Positions 8,325 through 17,809 are shown, numbered from the stretch's first letter. The stretch is 64,000 bases of DNA from Desulfosarcina widdelii (GCF_009688965.1 NZ_AP021875.1:1-64000); one strand, 5' to 3'. Program-made: numbers and translations. Notes: generated from the letters alone by a model not told the origin.

Positions 8325-9059
8325 TCAGGGTCTGCTTCTTCGTTTGCGTTCCCGCTTCCATTCATTCTTGCGTTTCCGGTCTTTCTTCACGGGCTTGTTT
8401 TTCCGTCCCGGCTCGCTGGAAAGATCCATCAGGTAGCTCCCCGGAGTTTTCGGCGCTGCTGGCGGCCTGGAATTTTCCGCAACTTTGGTTTCCGGGGATT
8501 TTTTCGGCAGCGGCGGTCCGCTGAAGCTGCCCACCGGCAGTCCGTCCACCAAAAACAAAACGCTGCCGAAAACATTCAGTGTGGCACCCAGACGGGCCAG
8601 TTGGTCCGTGTTTACCGTCAGAATGACCGGCGAAGCATCCATTCGGCGGCCCAGTCGCTCGGCCATGGCTCGCTCCCGGGCTAGTAGGATTTTGGGACTT
8701 GAACTTGTCGGTTTTACGCCCTTTTCGAGAACGACCGGATAGGCCCGCTCCCGAATGGAATGGTACAACAGTTTGGGGACGCTGTCTGGGAAGCTCGGAA
8801 CGATTAAGTTGGAGCGGTCCACGGCCCGGATCCGTTTCCCGGACAGTTCGACAGAAGGGTAGGGCAGGGCTGCCGTAACCTCGCAAAGATGGCTCTGGCG
8901 GACATACCCCCAGCCCTCCTCCTCGCCGAGCGCCTTGATCAGATCCTTGACTTTTACGTAGCCGTCTTCGTCCGGGCAAAGGCCGAACTCGTCCGGACGC
9001 CGCCCGAGCAGGTAGTCGAGAAATTTGGCCAGCTTTTTTACTTTTTGGAGGTGCTTCAT
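8325..9059 (-). CDS. KptA/Tpt1-family RNA 2'-phosphotransferase-like protein
   Basis: 244 residues. The N-terminal about 180 match the KptA/Tpt1 family, which removes splice-junction 2'-phosphates from RNA using NAD. Visible landmarks: KFLDYLLGRRPDEFGL, YVKVKDLI, IRA, LLYHSI, and a conserved-looking C-terminal beta strand ending near GPPLP. The catalytic surroundings differ from the usual family: LLRHxP is LLGRRP, and RANQGHS reads RAVDRSNL, so the usual His and one Arg are absent. The last about 60 residues are a Lys/Arg/Pro-rich tail, likely RNA-binding. Family membership is fairly safe; activity is doubtful. It lies just upstream of tRNA-Lys on the same strand. Confidence 0.75.
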   Translation of the reverse strand: MKHLQKVKKLAKFLDYLLGRRPDEFGLCPDEDGYVKVKDLIKALGEEEGWGYVRQSHLCEVTAALPYPSVELSGKRIRAVDRSNLIVPSFPDSVPKLLYHSIRERAYPVVLEKGVKPTSSSPKILLARERAMAERLGRRMDASPVILTVNTDQLARLGATLNVFGSVLFLVDGLPVGSFSGPPLPKKSPETKVAENSRPPAAPKTPGSYLMDLSSEPGRKNKPVKKDRKRKNEWKRERKRRSRP

Positions 9060-9304
9060 GAATATCGGCTATCGAATCCCTGTCGGCTTTGATGTCCGTA
9101 AACCGCTGGAGTCTTCTTTCTCGCTGTCTTGACCCGATGGTTGGTGTCTGGTAGTTTTCGCCTCGATTCATTCGGGCCGAAACGGTCATGGAAACGAACC
9201 ATAACCAAATTTAAAATGAATTCCAAACAGAATGCGTAAATTTCCAACCGCACCGAAAATCGAAGACGAATACGCTTTCCGACAGGAAGAAAGGATGGTT
9301 GACG

Positions 9305-10588
9305 ATGAAGAGAGACAGATCCACGGCGCTGTTTAAACGGTCCCAGGAATTGATCCCCGGCGGGGTGAACAGTCCGGTCCGCGCCTGCCGGTCCGTAGGC
9401 ACCCAGCCGCTGTTTATTGAAAGCGGTGAGGGTTGCCGTCTGTTCGACGCCGACGGCAATGCCTTTATCGACTACATCGGTTCGTGGGGACCGATGATCG
9501 TTGGTCACCGCCATCCTTCGGTAACGGCGGCCATTTCCGCTGCCATGGAAAAAGGCACCAGCTTCGGTGCGCCCACTGAACTGGAGATCGAACTGGCGCA
9601 GTGCGTCGTGGATGCGATCGACTCCCTGGAGATGGTGCGCATGGTCAACTCAGGAACCGAAGCCACCATGAGCGCCATCCGATTGGCAAGGGGTTTTACC
9701 GGCAGGGATACGATCATCAAGTTCGACGGCTGCTATCACGGTCACGCGGACACCCTGCTGGTGGAAGCCGGCTCCGGGGTCGCGACGCTCAATATCCCCG
9801 GCAGTCCCGGGGTCCCGGAAGCGTTCGTGTCCCATACCCTTTCTTTGCCCTATAACGATATCGATACGGTCAATAAAGTGATGGCTCAACAGGGGGATCG
9901 GATCGCCTGTATCATCGTGGAACCGGTGGCCGGAAACATGGGGCTGGTCCCGCCTCGCGACGGGTTTCTCGAAGCCCTTCGCGAAGCCACCGCAAAAAGT
10001 GGCGCCCTTCTCATTTTCGATGAGGTGATGACCGGCTTCCGGGTGGCCTTCGGAGGGGCGCAGCAACGCTACGGGATTACCCCCGACCTTTCCTGTTTCG
10101 GCAAGATTATCGGGGGGGGGCTTCCTGTGGGGGCGTACGGCGGGCGCAAAGACATCATGGCTCACATTGCTCCCCAGGGGCCGGTCTACCAGGCCGGCAC
10201 TCTTTCCGGCAATCCGCTGGCCATGGCCGCCGGAATTGCGACCCTGAAACTGCTGCAGGCTCCCGGTTTTTATGAAAATCTGGAGGCAAAGGCCGAACGT
10301 TTGATCGTCGGGCTGCGGGATTTGGCGAAAAAGTACGATATTCCCGTGTGCTGCAATCGCGTAGGCGCCATGATGGGCATGTTCTTCACCGACGGTCCGG
10401 TCAACAACTTTGCGGATGCCAAGACATCGAACCTGGAACGGTTTTCCCTTTATTATAAGGGGATGCTGGAAAACGGCATTTTTCTGGCGCCGTCGCAGTT
10501 TGAAGCGTTCTTTATTTCCGCGGCCCACGATGACGCCGCTATCGATTCGACCCTTTCGGCAGCCGACCGGGTTTTCGGCCAATTGTAA
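9305..10588 (+). CDS. hemL: glutamate-1-semialdehyde 2,1-aminomutase
   Basis: About 427-residue PLP enzyme making 5-aminolevulinate from glutamate-1-semialdehyde in the C5 route of heme, siroheme and cobamide synthesis. Class-III aminotransferase signatures are intact: [11 protein letters not shown] at the N-terminus, FDEVMTGFR (PLP-binding Asp), [17 protein letters not shown] (Schiff-base Lys) and [17 protein letters not shown] 9305 was preferred over an in-frame TTG at 9299 because the AAGGA ribosome site lies 9 bases before it. Monocistronic, followed by a hairpin. Confidence 0.96.
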   Translation: MKRDRSTALFKRSQELIPGGVNSPVRACRSVGTQPLFIESGEGCRLFDADGNAFIDYIGSWGPMIVGHRHPSVTAAISAAMEKGTSFGAPTELEIELAQCVVDAIDSLEMVRMVNSGTEATMSAIRLARGFTGRDTIIKFDGCYHGHADTLLVEAGSGVATLNIPGSPGVPEAFVSHTLSLPYNDIDTVNKVMAQQGDRIACIIVEPVAGNMGLVPPRDGFLEALREATAKSGALLIFDEVMTGFRVAFGGAQQRYGITPDLSCFGKIIGGGLPVGAYGGRKDIMAHIAPQGPVYQAGTLSGNPLAMAAGIATLKLLQAPGFYENLEAKAERLIVGLRDLAKKYDIPVCCNRVGAMMGMFFTDGPVNNFADAKTSNLERFSLYYKGMLENGIFLAPSQFEAFFISAAHDDAAIDSTLSAADRVFGQL

Positions 10589-10603
10589 TCCGGTTGCCCA
10601 AAC

Positions 10604-10638
10604 AAAAATCCCCTGTCCGTCTTTTATGCGGTCAGGGG
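10604..10638. terminator. terminator hairpin between hemL and the lipoprotein gene
   Basis: Arms CCCCTGTCCG and CGGTCAGGGG (one mismatch) with loop TCTTTTATG. On the minus strand the stem is followed by a T-run, so it best serves the lipoprotein transcript, but it sits between convergent genes and may act for hemL too. Confidence 0.65.
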
Positions 10639-10662
10639 AAGGTTTGAGATCTTAAGGGCTGG

Positions 10663-10974
10663 TCAATAGGAAAAGTCCAGGCGGATCCACGGGGAAAGGG
10701 GCATCATGCTATCACAGGTTCTCTCTTCCGGGCTGAACGGGGAGTCGCCCTGTACATAGTCGAGAATGCATTCCACGTCGATGTTGAGGGCCGAGCGTGG
10801 AGAAATGAACAGGCGCAGACCAGGTGCGTCTTCGCCACTATGCGGTATGGGGGGGGTGCCGCTGATTAATGAATAACTGCCGCCCCCTGCTCTAAAAAGG
10901 CTTCCGGTTGAACCGATGCATCCGGACAGCAGGATCGCCAGTACCGGAACCATCAAGAAAACCGTTTTTTTCAT
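10663..10974 (-). CDS. small lipoprotein, unknown function
   Basis: 103 residues with a clear type II signal peptide: MKKTVF, a hydrophobic core and the lipobox LLSGC, predicting lipid attachment at Cys19. The mature part is Gly/Ser/Pro-rich at first, then has two further cysteines (VECIL, RTCDS) that could form a disulfide in the periplasm. No family is recognised. Transcribed from its own region, upstream of the hairpin. Confidence 0.65.
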   Translation of the reverse strand: MKKTVFLMVPVLAILLSGCIGSTGSLFRAGGGSYSLISGTPPIPHSGEDAPGLRLFISPRSALNIDVECILDYVQGDSPFSPEERTCDSMMPLSPWIRLDFSY

Positions 10975-11084
10975 TTTTTTTGCGCCTTCTCTTTTACCAC
11001 AGCTTGGTGCGGGCCTTCCTGCGTCTTTTTTTGTATCCGTCGATCAACACGCTTGTCTGTTTTTGTGCAACCGGTACCCCGCTA

Positions 11085-12011
11085 TCAATTCAGGAAATAA
11101 TTCATGGGATTGACGGCGACACCGTTCAAGCGGACCTCGTAGTGCAAATGCGGGCCGGTGCTTCGACCGGTGTTGCCCATGAGTGCGATGGTTTCTCCCC
11201 GTTTAACGCGTTCTCCTTTTTTCTTGAGGAATTTCTTGAGATGTCCATATCGGGTCACCATGCCGAACCCGTGATCGATGGCTACCATATTGCCCATCAG
11301 TCCTTTTCTGGCGGCATAGGTAACGATGCCGTCGGCCGGAGCGATGATCGGCGTGCCGGCTCGGTTGGCGATGTCAAGACCGCGGTGGAACTCCCGGCGG
11401 CCGGTGAACGGCGATTCCCGGCGACCGAAACGCGACGATACCCAACCCGTTACGGGGCGGATGGACGGAGTGGCGGCCAACAGGTTCCGTTTTCCCTCTA
11501 ACTGGCTGAAAAGAGAAGAGAAAGAGGACTCCTGGGTATGGGAGGCCTGGTCGATCTCATTGATCTCCACGTGCATATCCCTGACCAGTTCCTGATAGTC
11601 CTGAGCCATCATTTCCGTTGGGTCCATGTCTTCCGGTTCGGAACCGCCAACGCCGAACAGGCCTGTAGCCCCGTTGTCGGTTTCCAGGTTGGCGATGATC
11701 CGAATTTTCTGTTCGAAATTGTGCAGATTGGCCAACTGGGTTTTCATTGAATCGATTTTGTTCGAAAAGGAAACGATCTGATCCTGCTGGTGAGCGATGC
11801 GTTCTTCCTGCGCCTGCAGGGCCAATCGGAGGCTCGCGAGATTTTTGGATTCGTTTCTCAAACGAAGGTAGTCCGAAACGCCCAGATAAAAGGCTACAGC
11901 CACGGCCAGAAAGGCGAAGGCAGCCATTGGGATCAGCATTCGGGGAACACGGGTCTGTCGGACGGGGGTGCCGGCAGCATCGAATATCAATAGGGTTAGT
12001 TTCTTTTTCAT
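11085..12011 (-). CDS. M23-family peptidoglycan endopeptidase, membrane anchored
   Basis: About 308 residues from the ATG at 12011 (a GTG lies two codons earlier). One membrane segment at about residues 25-45 is followed by a coiled coil (about 50-130), a linker, then a LytM/M23 domain. Zinc ligands are visible: FHRGLDIA (H...D), and the HLHYEV motif near the end, with the conserved GHLKKF strand. Such proteins cut cross-links in peptidoglycan or act as degenerate activators; here the HxH and HxxxD ligands are present, so an active enzyme is likely. It follows the small gene at 12049 on the same strand and may share its sigma-54 promoter. Confidence 0.88.
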   Translation of the reverse strand: MKKKLTLLIFDAAGTPVRQTRVPRMLIPMAAFAFLAVAVAFYLGVSDYLRLRNESKNLASLRLALQAQEERIAHQQDQIVSFSNKIDSMKTQLANLHNFEQKIRIIANLETDNGATGLFGVGGSEPEDMDPTEMMAQDYQELVRDMHVEINEIDQASHTQESSFSSLFSQLEGKRNLLAATPSIRPVTGWVSSRFGRRESPFTGRREFHRGLDIANRAGTPIIAPADGIVTYAARKGLMGNMVAIDHGFGMVTRYGHLKKFLKKKGERVKRGETIALMGNTGRSTGPHLHYEVRLNGVAVNPMNYFLN

Positions 12012-12048
12012 CTTCACAATCGTTTGTCTGTCCGAAAAAGGTTTCTTG

Positions 12049-12399
12049 TTAATGGGTTGCAGTGTCGACCGGAAGCAGATCCACGGTGCAGTGCCCTTCG
12101 AAGCGTCCACGATGGGCGTTGTTGATGCTTCCGATTCGTGTTTCAATCTGTGTTTTCGGGCACTGGGTGTCGCTGCTGTAGTAGGTCATGTTCAATACGC
12201 TGCCTGCCTTGAGTTTGGGCAAAACGGCGGAATTTTCCTTGACGACGAAGAACATGGAGCGAGATTCGTTGCGCCAGATTTTGAATTGGTACAGCGGATG
12301 TGGGTCGTCTATCGCAAATTCGACGCTGTAAAAGCCTCCGGATTGCATGGATTGATTAATTTTCTTGACGGTAGTGGCGTTCATTTCAATGGCAGTCAT
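12049..12399 (-). CDS. small conserved protein, possibly PilZ-like
   Basis: About 116 residues from ATG 12399, chosen for the GGAGG 7 bases upstream. Predicted mostly beta: KAGSVLNMTYYS, QIETRIGSINNAHRGRFEGHCTVDLLPV resemble the barrel part of PilZ proteins, but I do not see a convincing RxxxR c-di-GMP motif, so the label is tentative. It stands 61 bases downstream of a sigma-54 promoter and upstream of the M23 gene in the same direction. Confidence 0.5.
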   Translation of the reverse strand: MTAIEMNATTVKKINQSMQSGGFYSVEFAIDDPHPLYQFKIWRNESRSMFFVVKENSAVLPKLKAGSVLNMTYYSSDTQCPKTQIETRIGSINNAHRGRFEGHCTVDLLPVDTATH

Positions 12400-12459
12400 G
12401 TCAATTCCTCCGGCGTTCAATGGTCTGCTCAAAGGCAAATCGTTTTTTTAAATTTATGC

Positions 12460-12475
12460 AGCAAATATGGTGCCA
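12460..12475 (-). promoter_or_regulatory. sigma-54 (RpoN) promoter
   Basis: Minus-strand TGGCAC-N5-TTGCT, with GG and GC elements separated by exactly 10 bases, matching the RpoN -24/-12 consensus. It points to the small gene at 12049-12399 and the M23 gene. A sigma-54 activator is encoded immediately upstream. Confidence 0.8.
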
Positions 12476-12520
12476 CTTTTTTTCTGCGAATTGTTGGATT
12501 AACGGTCCGTCGCCTGCGCC

Positions 12521-12543
12521 GGTTGGATGGAAAAAATCCAACC
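12521..12543. other. hairpin downstream of the sigma-54 activator gene
   Basis: Arms GGTTGGAT and ATCCAACC with a 7-base loop, between the activator stop and the sigma-54 promoter. No adjacent T-run, so termination is uncertain; it could also be an enhancer-type palindrome for the activator. Confidence 0.4.
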
Positions 12544-12683
12544 GCAATTCTTAGCCGTTTTGCGACAAAACAGATGACTTAAAATTGCACGCCGGCAAAG
12601 TGGTCTGCTATCTTATCGGCAATTTTTTGGAAAGTCTTGAATTAATGTGCAAAAAAAGAGTCAGGAACCGTACAGAAAAAGAA

Positions 12684-14189
12684 TCAGGCAAGATCGCGGA
12701 TTTCGTAGCGGGTGATCAACCGGGAGAGGTAGGTTCTTTGAATATCCATTATTTTAGCGGCCTTGCTGCGATTGCCGCCGGTATGCTTCAAGTTGATCAG
12801 GATGAATTCTTTTTTGAACTCGTTGAGGGCTTCGTCGAGGGTGAGCCCCACTTTCAAGCCGGCGAACTTGGGCAGGGACGCTGCGATGGGCAAGTCTTCC
12901 GGCATGATCGTTTTCCCGTTGCCCATGACCACGGCGCGTTCGATAGCGTTGCGCAGTTCCCGAATGTTGCCGGGCCAATTATACATGGCCATTTTTTCCA
13001 TGGCTGCTTCGGATATGGTCAGCCCGGACAGGCCGGTTTCCCTTTTAAATACGTCAAGAAAATGCTCGGCCAAAAAAGAGACGTCTTCCAAGCGTTCGCG
13101 CAGCGGCGGGATGCTGAGTTGGACCACGTTTAACCGGTAGTACAGGTCTTCGCGGAACTTTCCCTCTTCGACCTCTTTCTTAAGGTTCTTGTTGGTTGCC
13201 GAGAGCACCCGTACATCCACGGTGATGGGGGTGTTGCCTCCGACACGGTAAAAAACCCCTTCCTGCAGCACGCGCAGCAGTTTTGCCTGGATGCCCGGGG
13301 CCATTTCGCCAATTTCATCGAGAAAGAGGGTACCCTCGTGGGCGGCTTCGAATTTTCCCATTTTGCGGCCAGTTGCCCCGGTAAAAGCACCCTTTTCATA
13401 CCCGAAAAGTTCAGATTCAAGCAGGGTCTCGGGCAGGGCGGCGCAGTTGAGCACCACCAGCGGCTTTTCTTTTCGAGGACTTTCCCGATGGATCAACCGG
13501 GCCACCAGCTCTTTTCCGGTGCCGCTTTCCCCTTGGATCAGGGCGGTGGTTTTGGAGCGGGAAAGCTTCTGGGCATCTTCGAGCACTTTCTGGAGGGTCA
13601 TACTTTTGCCGATGATCTGGTGTTTTTCCCCCAATTCTTTTTTCAGGTCCTGATTCTCCTGGCGAACCTGTTCGAGACTTCGGGCGCTGCCAATGGCCAG
13701 AGCGGCAAGCCCGGAGAATTCCTCGAGGACATCCATGTCCGCCGGGGTGAATTGGGTGTTGTCTTTTTTGTTGATGACCTGGATGACACCGATGACTTTT
13801 TGGTTGATCAAGAGGGGCACGCACGCCATGGAGCGGGTTTCGTAGTCGATGCGATCACTTATTTCCCGCATCCAGCGGCTGTCCTTCTTGGCATCGGCAA
13901 TCAACAGCGGCTGGCCGGTCTGGGCAACATGGCCGGCGATTCCTTGCCCCACTTTTACGGTGAAGTCCTTAACCTCGTCTCCCTTGGCGCCGGTTGCCAC
14001 TTTAAAATACAGCGCGTTGATCTTGGGGTCCAGCAAGAGCAGGGACGCGGCTTCCGCCTGGACGACACCCGTGGCCGATTCGATGATCAATTGGAGCAAT
14101 TTGTCCAAATCCTGCACGCTGGAAACCCAGGAAGAAATGGCTTTCAACTGACCGATAGGGACGTTTTCTTCACAAGTATCCGTTTTCAT
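12684..14189 (-). CDS. sigma-54-dependent activator with GAF sensor domain
   Basis: 501 residues in NifA-like order. A GAF domain (about 30-175) senses a ligand or redox state. The AAA+ motor (about 195-425) has Walker A GESGTGKE, the sigma-54 contact loop GAFTGA and LFLDEIGEM. A Fis-type helix-turn-helix at the C-terminus includes NRSKAAKIMDIQRTYLSRLI. It would remodel RNA polymerase-sigma54 at the TGGCAC-N5-TTGCT promoter just downstream; that pairing is inferred from adjacency. No receiver domain, so it is not a classic two-component regulator. Confidence 0.93.
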   Translation of the reverse strand: MKTDTCEENVPIGQLKAISSWVSSVQDLDKLLQLIIESATGVVQAEAASLLLLDPKINALYFKVATGAKGDEVKDFTVKVGQGIAGHVAQTGQPLLIADAKKDSRWMREISDRIDYETRSMACVPLLINQKVIGVIQVINKKDNTQFTPADMDVLEEFSGLAALAIGSARSLEQVRQENQDLKKELGEKHQIIGKSMTLQKVLEDAQKLSRSKTTALIQGESGTGKELVARLIHRESPRKEKPLVVLNCAALPETLLESELFGYEKGAFTGATGRKMGKFEAAHEGTLFLDEIGEMAPGIQAKLLRVLQEGVFYRVGGNTPITVDVRVLSATNKNLKKEVEEGKFREDLYYRLNVVQLSIPPLRERLEDVSFLAEHFLDVFKRETGLSGLTISEAAMEKMAMYNWPGNIRELRNAIERAVVMGNGKTIMPEDLPIAASLPKFAGLKVGLTLDEALNEFKKEFILINLKHTGGNRSKAAKIMDIQRTYLSRLITRYEIRDLA

Positions 14190-14338
14190 AGCTTAATATT
14201 GGTTTTTAGGTAAAAGTCGGCCTTTGGAGGGGCATGCAGGTCGCTGCCCGGCGGCAAGTTATATTAATTTTAACTATATTAGCTCATGCCGCCATCTGGT
14301 GTCAAATCAAATAATCGATATCATTAAAGATTGGACTT

Positions 14339-15163
14339 TTAATCATCAATGGCGCCAGCCAGTTGGGCCAGGGCTTCGCCGCCGGCACGCTGGATAAAGA
14401 TGCCGCGCTCCGATTGTTTGGCCACCCGTGCAAAAGGGTTATCGGCCACATTGATGTCGATCATTAGACCGCCGTTGCGGTAAACCAGGTTCACAATGTG
14501 GTTGGGCAGCGTTGTAGCACCCGTCGTGCCCACGGTAATCAGCAGCCGGGTGCGCTGGGCGGTTTCCAGGGCGCTGTTGAAGCGGTAATGGGGTTCGTCG
14601 TAGGTTTCGTCGAACCAGAGAACATGTGGGCGAAGCCAACCGCCACAGGCCGGGCACACGAGCAGTTCTCTTTCTTTATCGGTGAGCGATCCGCCTTTAT
14701 TTTTGGAGGACAGGGCGTCCGGAAGCGGGAGGATGGTGTCCCTACAGGACGAAGCGCATCGGGTATAAAAAATGTTGCCGTGGATCTGATAGGTCCGATC
14801 GAGGCTGCTGCCCGCCCGGATGTGAAGGTTGTCCACGTTCTGGGTGATCAGGGTAAACCGGTCTCCAAGGCAGCTTTCCATAGAAGCCAAAGCCAGGTGG
14901 CCTGCGTTGGGCTGCGCCTGCCGGCACAAGCCCATGCGGTACAGGTACCACACCCAAACGCTTTCCGGATCTTTGCTGAACATGTTGAAGGTTGCCATTT
15001 CCTGGGGGTGATACTCCCGGGATCCCACGGTCCAGAATCCCTCTGGTCCCCTGAATGTGGGGATTCCGCTTTCCGCCGATATGCCCGCACCGGTGAGAAC
15101 GGTTATCCCGCCCTTACCGCGGACCGTTTCGGCCAGTAGTGTTGTCGCTTCTGACATGCTCAT
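14339..15163 (-). CDS. Sir2-family NAD-dependent protein deacylase
   Basis: 274 residues with the sirtuin core: TGAGISAESGIPTFRG (NAD-binding), TQNVDNLHIRAG, catalytic His in IHGN, and a zinc knuckle formed by TRCASSC and CPACGGWLRPHVLWFDE. Sirtuins remove acyl groups from lysine with NAD, often regulating acyl-CoA synthetases. The zinc insert is longer than in CobB. A Y/R pair as in desuccinylases is not evident near the NAD loop, so substrate preference is left open. Confidence 0.9.
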   Translation of the reverse strand: MSMSEATTLLAETVRGKGGITVLTGAGISAESGIPTFRGPEGFWTVGSREYHPQEMATFNMFSKDPESVWVWYLYRMGLCRQAQPNAGHLALASMESCLGDRFTLITQNVDNLHIRAGSSLDRTYQIHGNIFYTRCASSCRDTILPLPDALSSKNKGGSLTDKERELLVCPACGGWLRPHVLWFDETYDEPHYRFNSALETAQRTRLLITVGTTGATTLPNHIVNLVYRNGGLMIDINVADNPFARVAKQSERGIFIQRAGGEALAQLAGAIDD

Positions 15164-15250
15164 GGTTATGCTCCCTTGGGTAACGGCTTGTGATTCGAAG
15201 GCAAATCGTCTACAAGCAGTCAGGTCTTAACAGCCGGCCGATTTAACCTT

Positions 15251-15340
15251 GAAAGTTTCGTAAAAAGTCACCAGACATGTCCTTCCCGCTTCCGCGGGGA
15301 TAACATCAATGGGCAAAATTCGACTTCTTGCGAAACTATC
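15251..15340. repeat. inverted repeat upstream of mpl
   Basis: Arms at 15255-15269 (GTTTCGTAAAAAGTC) and 15322-15336 (GACTTCTTGCGAAAC) match with two mismatches over 15 bases and extend a few bases outward. They enclose about 50 bases containing a small GC-rich palindrome (CCCGCTTCCGCGGGG). It has the shape of a small MITE-like or dispersed repeat. Confidence 0.5.
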
Positions 15341-15372
15341 AATCTTTAACGATTTTTAAAAAGGTAGGTGCC

Positions 15373-16797
15373 ATGATTCATCCGGAACACAACCGTATCC
15401 CGCAAACGGTGAAAACGATTCATCTCATCGCGGTTTGTGGAACGGCCATGGGTGCGCTGGCCTGTATGCTCAAGGACCAGGGGTTTGCGATCACCGGTTC
15501 GGACGCCAAAGTCTACCCGCCCATGAGTCGGTTTCTGGCGGAAAAGGGCATTTCTGTCATGTCCGGCTTCGATGCCGCGCACCTGTCGCACCGACCGGAT
15601 TTGGTGGTGATCGGCAACGCCGTTTCGCGGAATAATGCCGAAGTGCAGGCGACCGGTCAGATGGGACTGGCCTACTGCTCCATGCCCCAGGCCGTCAATC
15701 GCTTTGCCGCCGCCGGCAAGCGGCAGCTTTTGGTGGCCGGCACCCATGGCAAGACCACGACGTCGTCCCTGCTGGCCTGGCTTCTCTTTTACGCCAAGCG
15801 AGATCCATCCTTCATTATCGGCGGCATCGTGTCCAATTTCAGCAGCAACTACCGCACCGGAGACGGAGATTGCATCGTTTTAGAGGCGGACGAGTACGAT
15901 ACCGCCTTTTTCGACAAGGGTCCCAAGTTCTTGCATTATAGCCCGGATGCAGCTGTTTTGACCAGTGTGGAGTTCGATCATGCCGATATTTACCGGGACC
16001 TGGACCATGTTCGAAGCGCTTTCGGAAAATTCGTAACCGCTATAGAACCCCGATCGCTTCTGGTCCATATCGACGACGATCCCAATGTCGCAGATATGAT
16101 CGGATCGGCACGGTGCGCCTGCCGGTCCTACGGGACGCTGCCGGACTCCAACTGGCGGCTGGAAGACATTGTTGTCGATCCACCCGACACCCGGTTTCGG
16201 GTCATCCGGGACGGCTGCGATTTCGGTATATTTCGGACCCGCATGATCGGTCGTCACAATCTTAAGAATATCCTTGCAGCCATCGCAATGGCCGATCGTC
16301 TGGAAGTGCCGCCGCACGTTATCGCCGAAGCCCTGGAACGCTTTGCCGGTGTGAAGCGCCGCCAGGAGATTCTGGGAGAAAAGAGCGGCATCATTGTTAT
16401 CGACGATTTCGCCCATCATCCCACCGCTGTCCGGGAGACCCTCGGTGCGATCCGAGAGCATTTCTCAAAAAATCGGCTGATCGCAGTTTTCGAACCGCGA
16501 ACCCATTCCAGCATGCGCAAGGTCTTTCAGCAGGAATACGCTTTTGTTTTCGATCCGGCGGATCGTATCTGCATCCGCAAGCCGTCGATGCTCGGTAAAG
16601 TTCCCGAAGGTGAGCGTCTTTCCAGCCGGCAACTTGTCGAAGACCTGAAGAAAAGGGGAAAGGATGCCGTCCATTTCGAGGATACCGAGGGTATTATATA
16701 CGACTTGGCGGCTTCATCGACCCGCGGCGATGTGATCCTGATCATGTCCAACGGGGGATTCGACAATATCCATGAAAGGCTGCTGGAAGCGTTGTAA
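15373..16797 (+). CDS. mpl: UDP-MurNAc:tripeptide ligase, peptidoglycan recycling
   Basis: About 474 residues, Mur-ligase family. The N-terminal Rossmann motif IAVCGTAMGALA resembles Mpl rather than MurC. The ATP site is AGTHGKTTTSSLLAW, followed by EADEYDTAFFDKGPKFLHY, a stretch diagnostic of Mpl, and the C-terminal DDFAHHPTAV. Mpl joins recycled L-Ala-gamma-D-Glu-mDAP to UDP-MurNAc in the cytoplasm. ATG 15373 was chosen over an upstream TTG because AAGGTAGG lies just before it. Confidence 0.92.
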   Translation: MIHPEHNRIPQTVKTIHLIAVCGTAMGALACMLKDQGFAITGSDAKVYPPMSRFLAEKGISVMSGFDAAHLSHRPDLVVIGNAVSRNNAEVQATGQMGLAYCSMPQAVNRFAAAGKRQLLVAGTHGKTTTSSLLAWLLFYAKRDPSFIIGGIVSNFSSNYRTGDGDCIVLEADEYDTAFFDKGPKFLHYSPDAAVLTSVEFDHADIYRDLDHVRSAFGKFVTAIEPRSLLVHIDDDPNVADMIGSARCACRSYGTLPDSNWRLEDIVVDPPDTRFRVIRDGCDFGIFRTRMIGRHNLKNILAAIAMADRLEVPPHVIAEALERFAGVKRRQEILGEKSGIIVIDDFAHHPTAVRETLGAIREHFSKNRLIAVFEPRTHSSMRKVFQQEYAFVFDPADRICIRKPSMLGKVPEGERLSSRQLVEDLKKRGKDAVHFEDTEGIIYDLAASSTRGDVILIMSNGGFDNIHERLLEAL

Positions 16798-17000
16798 CGA
16801 AAAAAGGGGCGAAACGGTCGCATCGGATCGTACAACAATGGGGCGGGTTATTTTTTTTAATTATTAGACCAATTTTTAAATTTTATGATTGATTTTTGTA
16901 TCGTCCAATATTATTAAAATGTTGACTCGGGTCGGCCCCGGGCAGCATTTCGTTGATTTGAAGACCGCCGGTCAAAAAATAAGACAAGGTAAATCGATAA

Positions 17001-17378
17001 ATGAAGGACGATATCAAACCGGTTCAATTTCCCATGAGTGCGGCGGCGTATACGAAGCTGAAGCAAAGGGCCAAGCACATGGGGCTGTCTACTGGAAAAT
17101 TGGTGGAGAATTTGCTGGCATCACTGGAACTGCGGCTTGAAAGGGCCTACGCGGCTGCCAAGATCGATCCCGACCAGGTTTCCGAGAAGTCCGACAAGCT
17201 GATGATCGAGGCCATTTTAATCGGTGATGGCAAAGGGTGGTCCGATAACTGGGAAAATAAGAATATGGCGCAGTACCTTTCGTTTGTGCGCAGGGATATT
17301 CTCGACGATGTCACCCATACCCCGACATGGAAACCCGTGATCCGCATCGCTGACGACGATATGGAAAAAGAAGAGTAA
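17001..17378 (+). CDS. hypothetical protein, possible ribbon-helix-helix N-terminus
   Basis: 125 residues. The N-terminal 50 (KPVQFPMSAAAYTKLKQRAKHMGLS) look like a beta strand plus two helices, as in ribbon-helix-helix DNA-binding proteins; the C-terminal part is acidic (ADDDMEKEE). No named family is recognised. It is preceded by about 200 bases of AT-rich DNA and stands alone. Confidence 0.55.
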   Translation: MKDDIKPVQFPMSAAAYTKLKQRAKHMGLSTGKLVENLLASLELRLERAYAAAKIDPDQVSEKSDKLMIEAILIGDGKGWSDNWENKNMAQYLSFVRRDILDDVTHTPTWKPVIRIADDDMEKEE

Positions 17379-17809
17379 TTACGCCCACCAACAACAGTCT
17401 TGCCCGATGCAATTTGCCTCGGACTTCCTCTGAATAACTAGTTTTTCTGTCGTTAATGTCAGTAATATAGATTAACAGCGTTCACGCATCTTTTGAAGAT
17501 CCCTTTCTGCCCTTTCTGTCGATGGTGGCCATGGCCATCTTAATCTATTAAAAATATAATTAAAACGAAAGGATTTTTCTGTATAAGACATCCTTTTCCA
17601 AATACAAAAGCTATAACGTGACCATCGCTCTCCCATAAAAACCGTTGACAAGACCACGCTGTTCAATTACTTGTCTTGTTTTTTTGAAGCTATAAAAAAA
17701 TAAGAAAAAACAAGCAATTGAGAAAGAATTAGTAGTATATCCGGGCATTCAGGAAGTCAATTGCCCCTGAATCCTGGCCAACCACGACCCAACGGATCGG
17801 ATTCGGATC
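17379..17809. other. AT-rich intergenic region before fabH
   Basis: About 430 bases with no convincing gene. A 64-codon minus-strand ORF is present (17472-17666) but lacks a clear ribosome site and family. A TTGACA lies near 17644, which could be part of a fabH promoter, but no well-spaced -10 is obvious. Confidence 0.5.

Noticed and set aside
17472..17666. 64-codon minus-strand ORF before fabH
   Set aside because: AT-rich, no ribosome site, no family resemblance.
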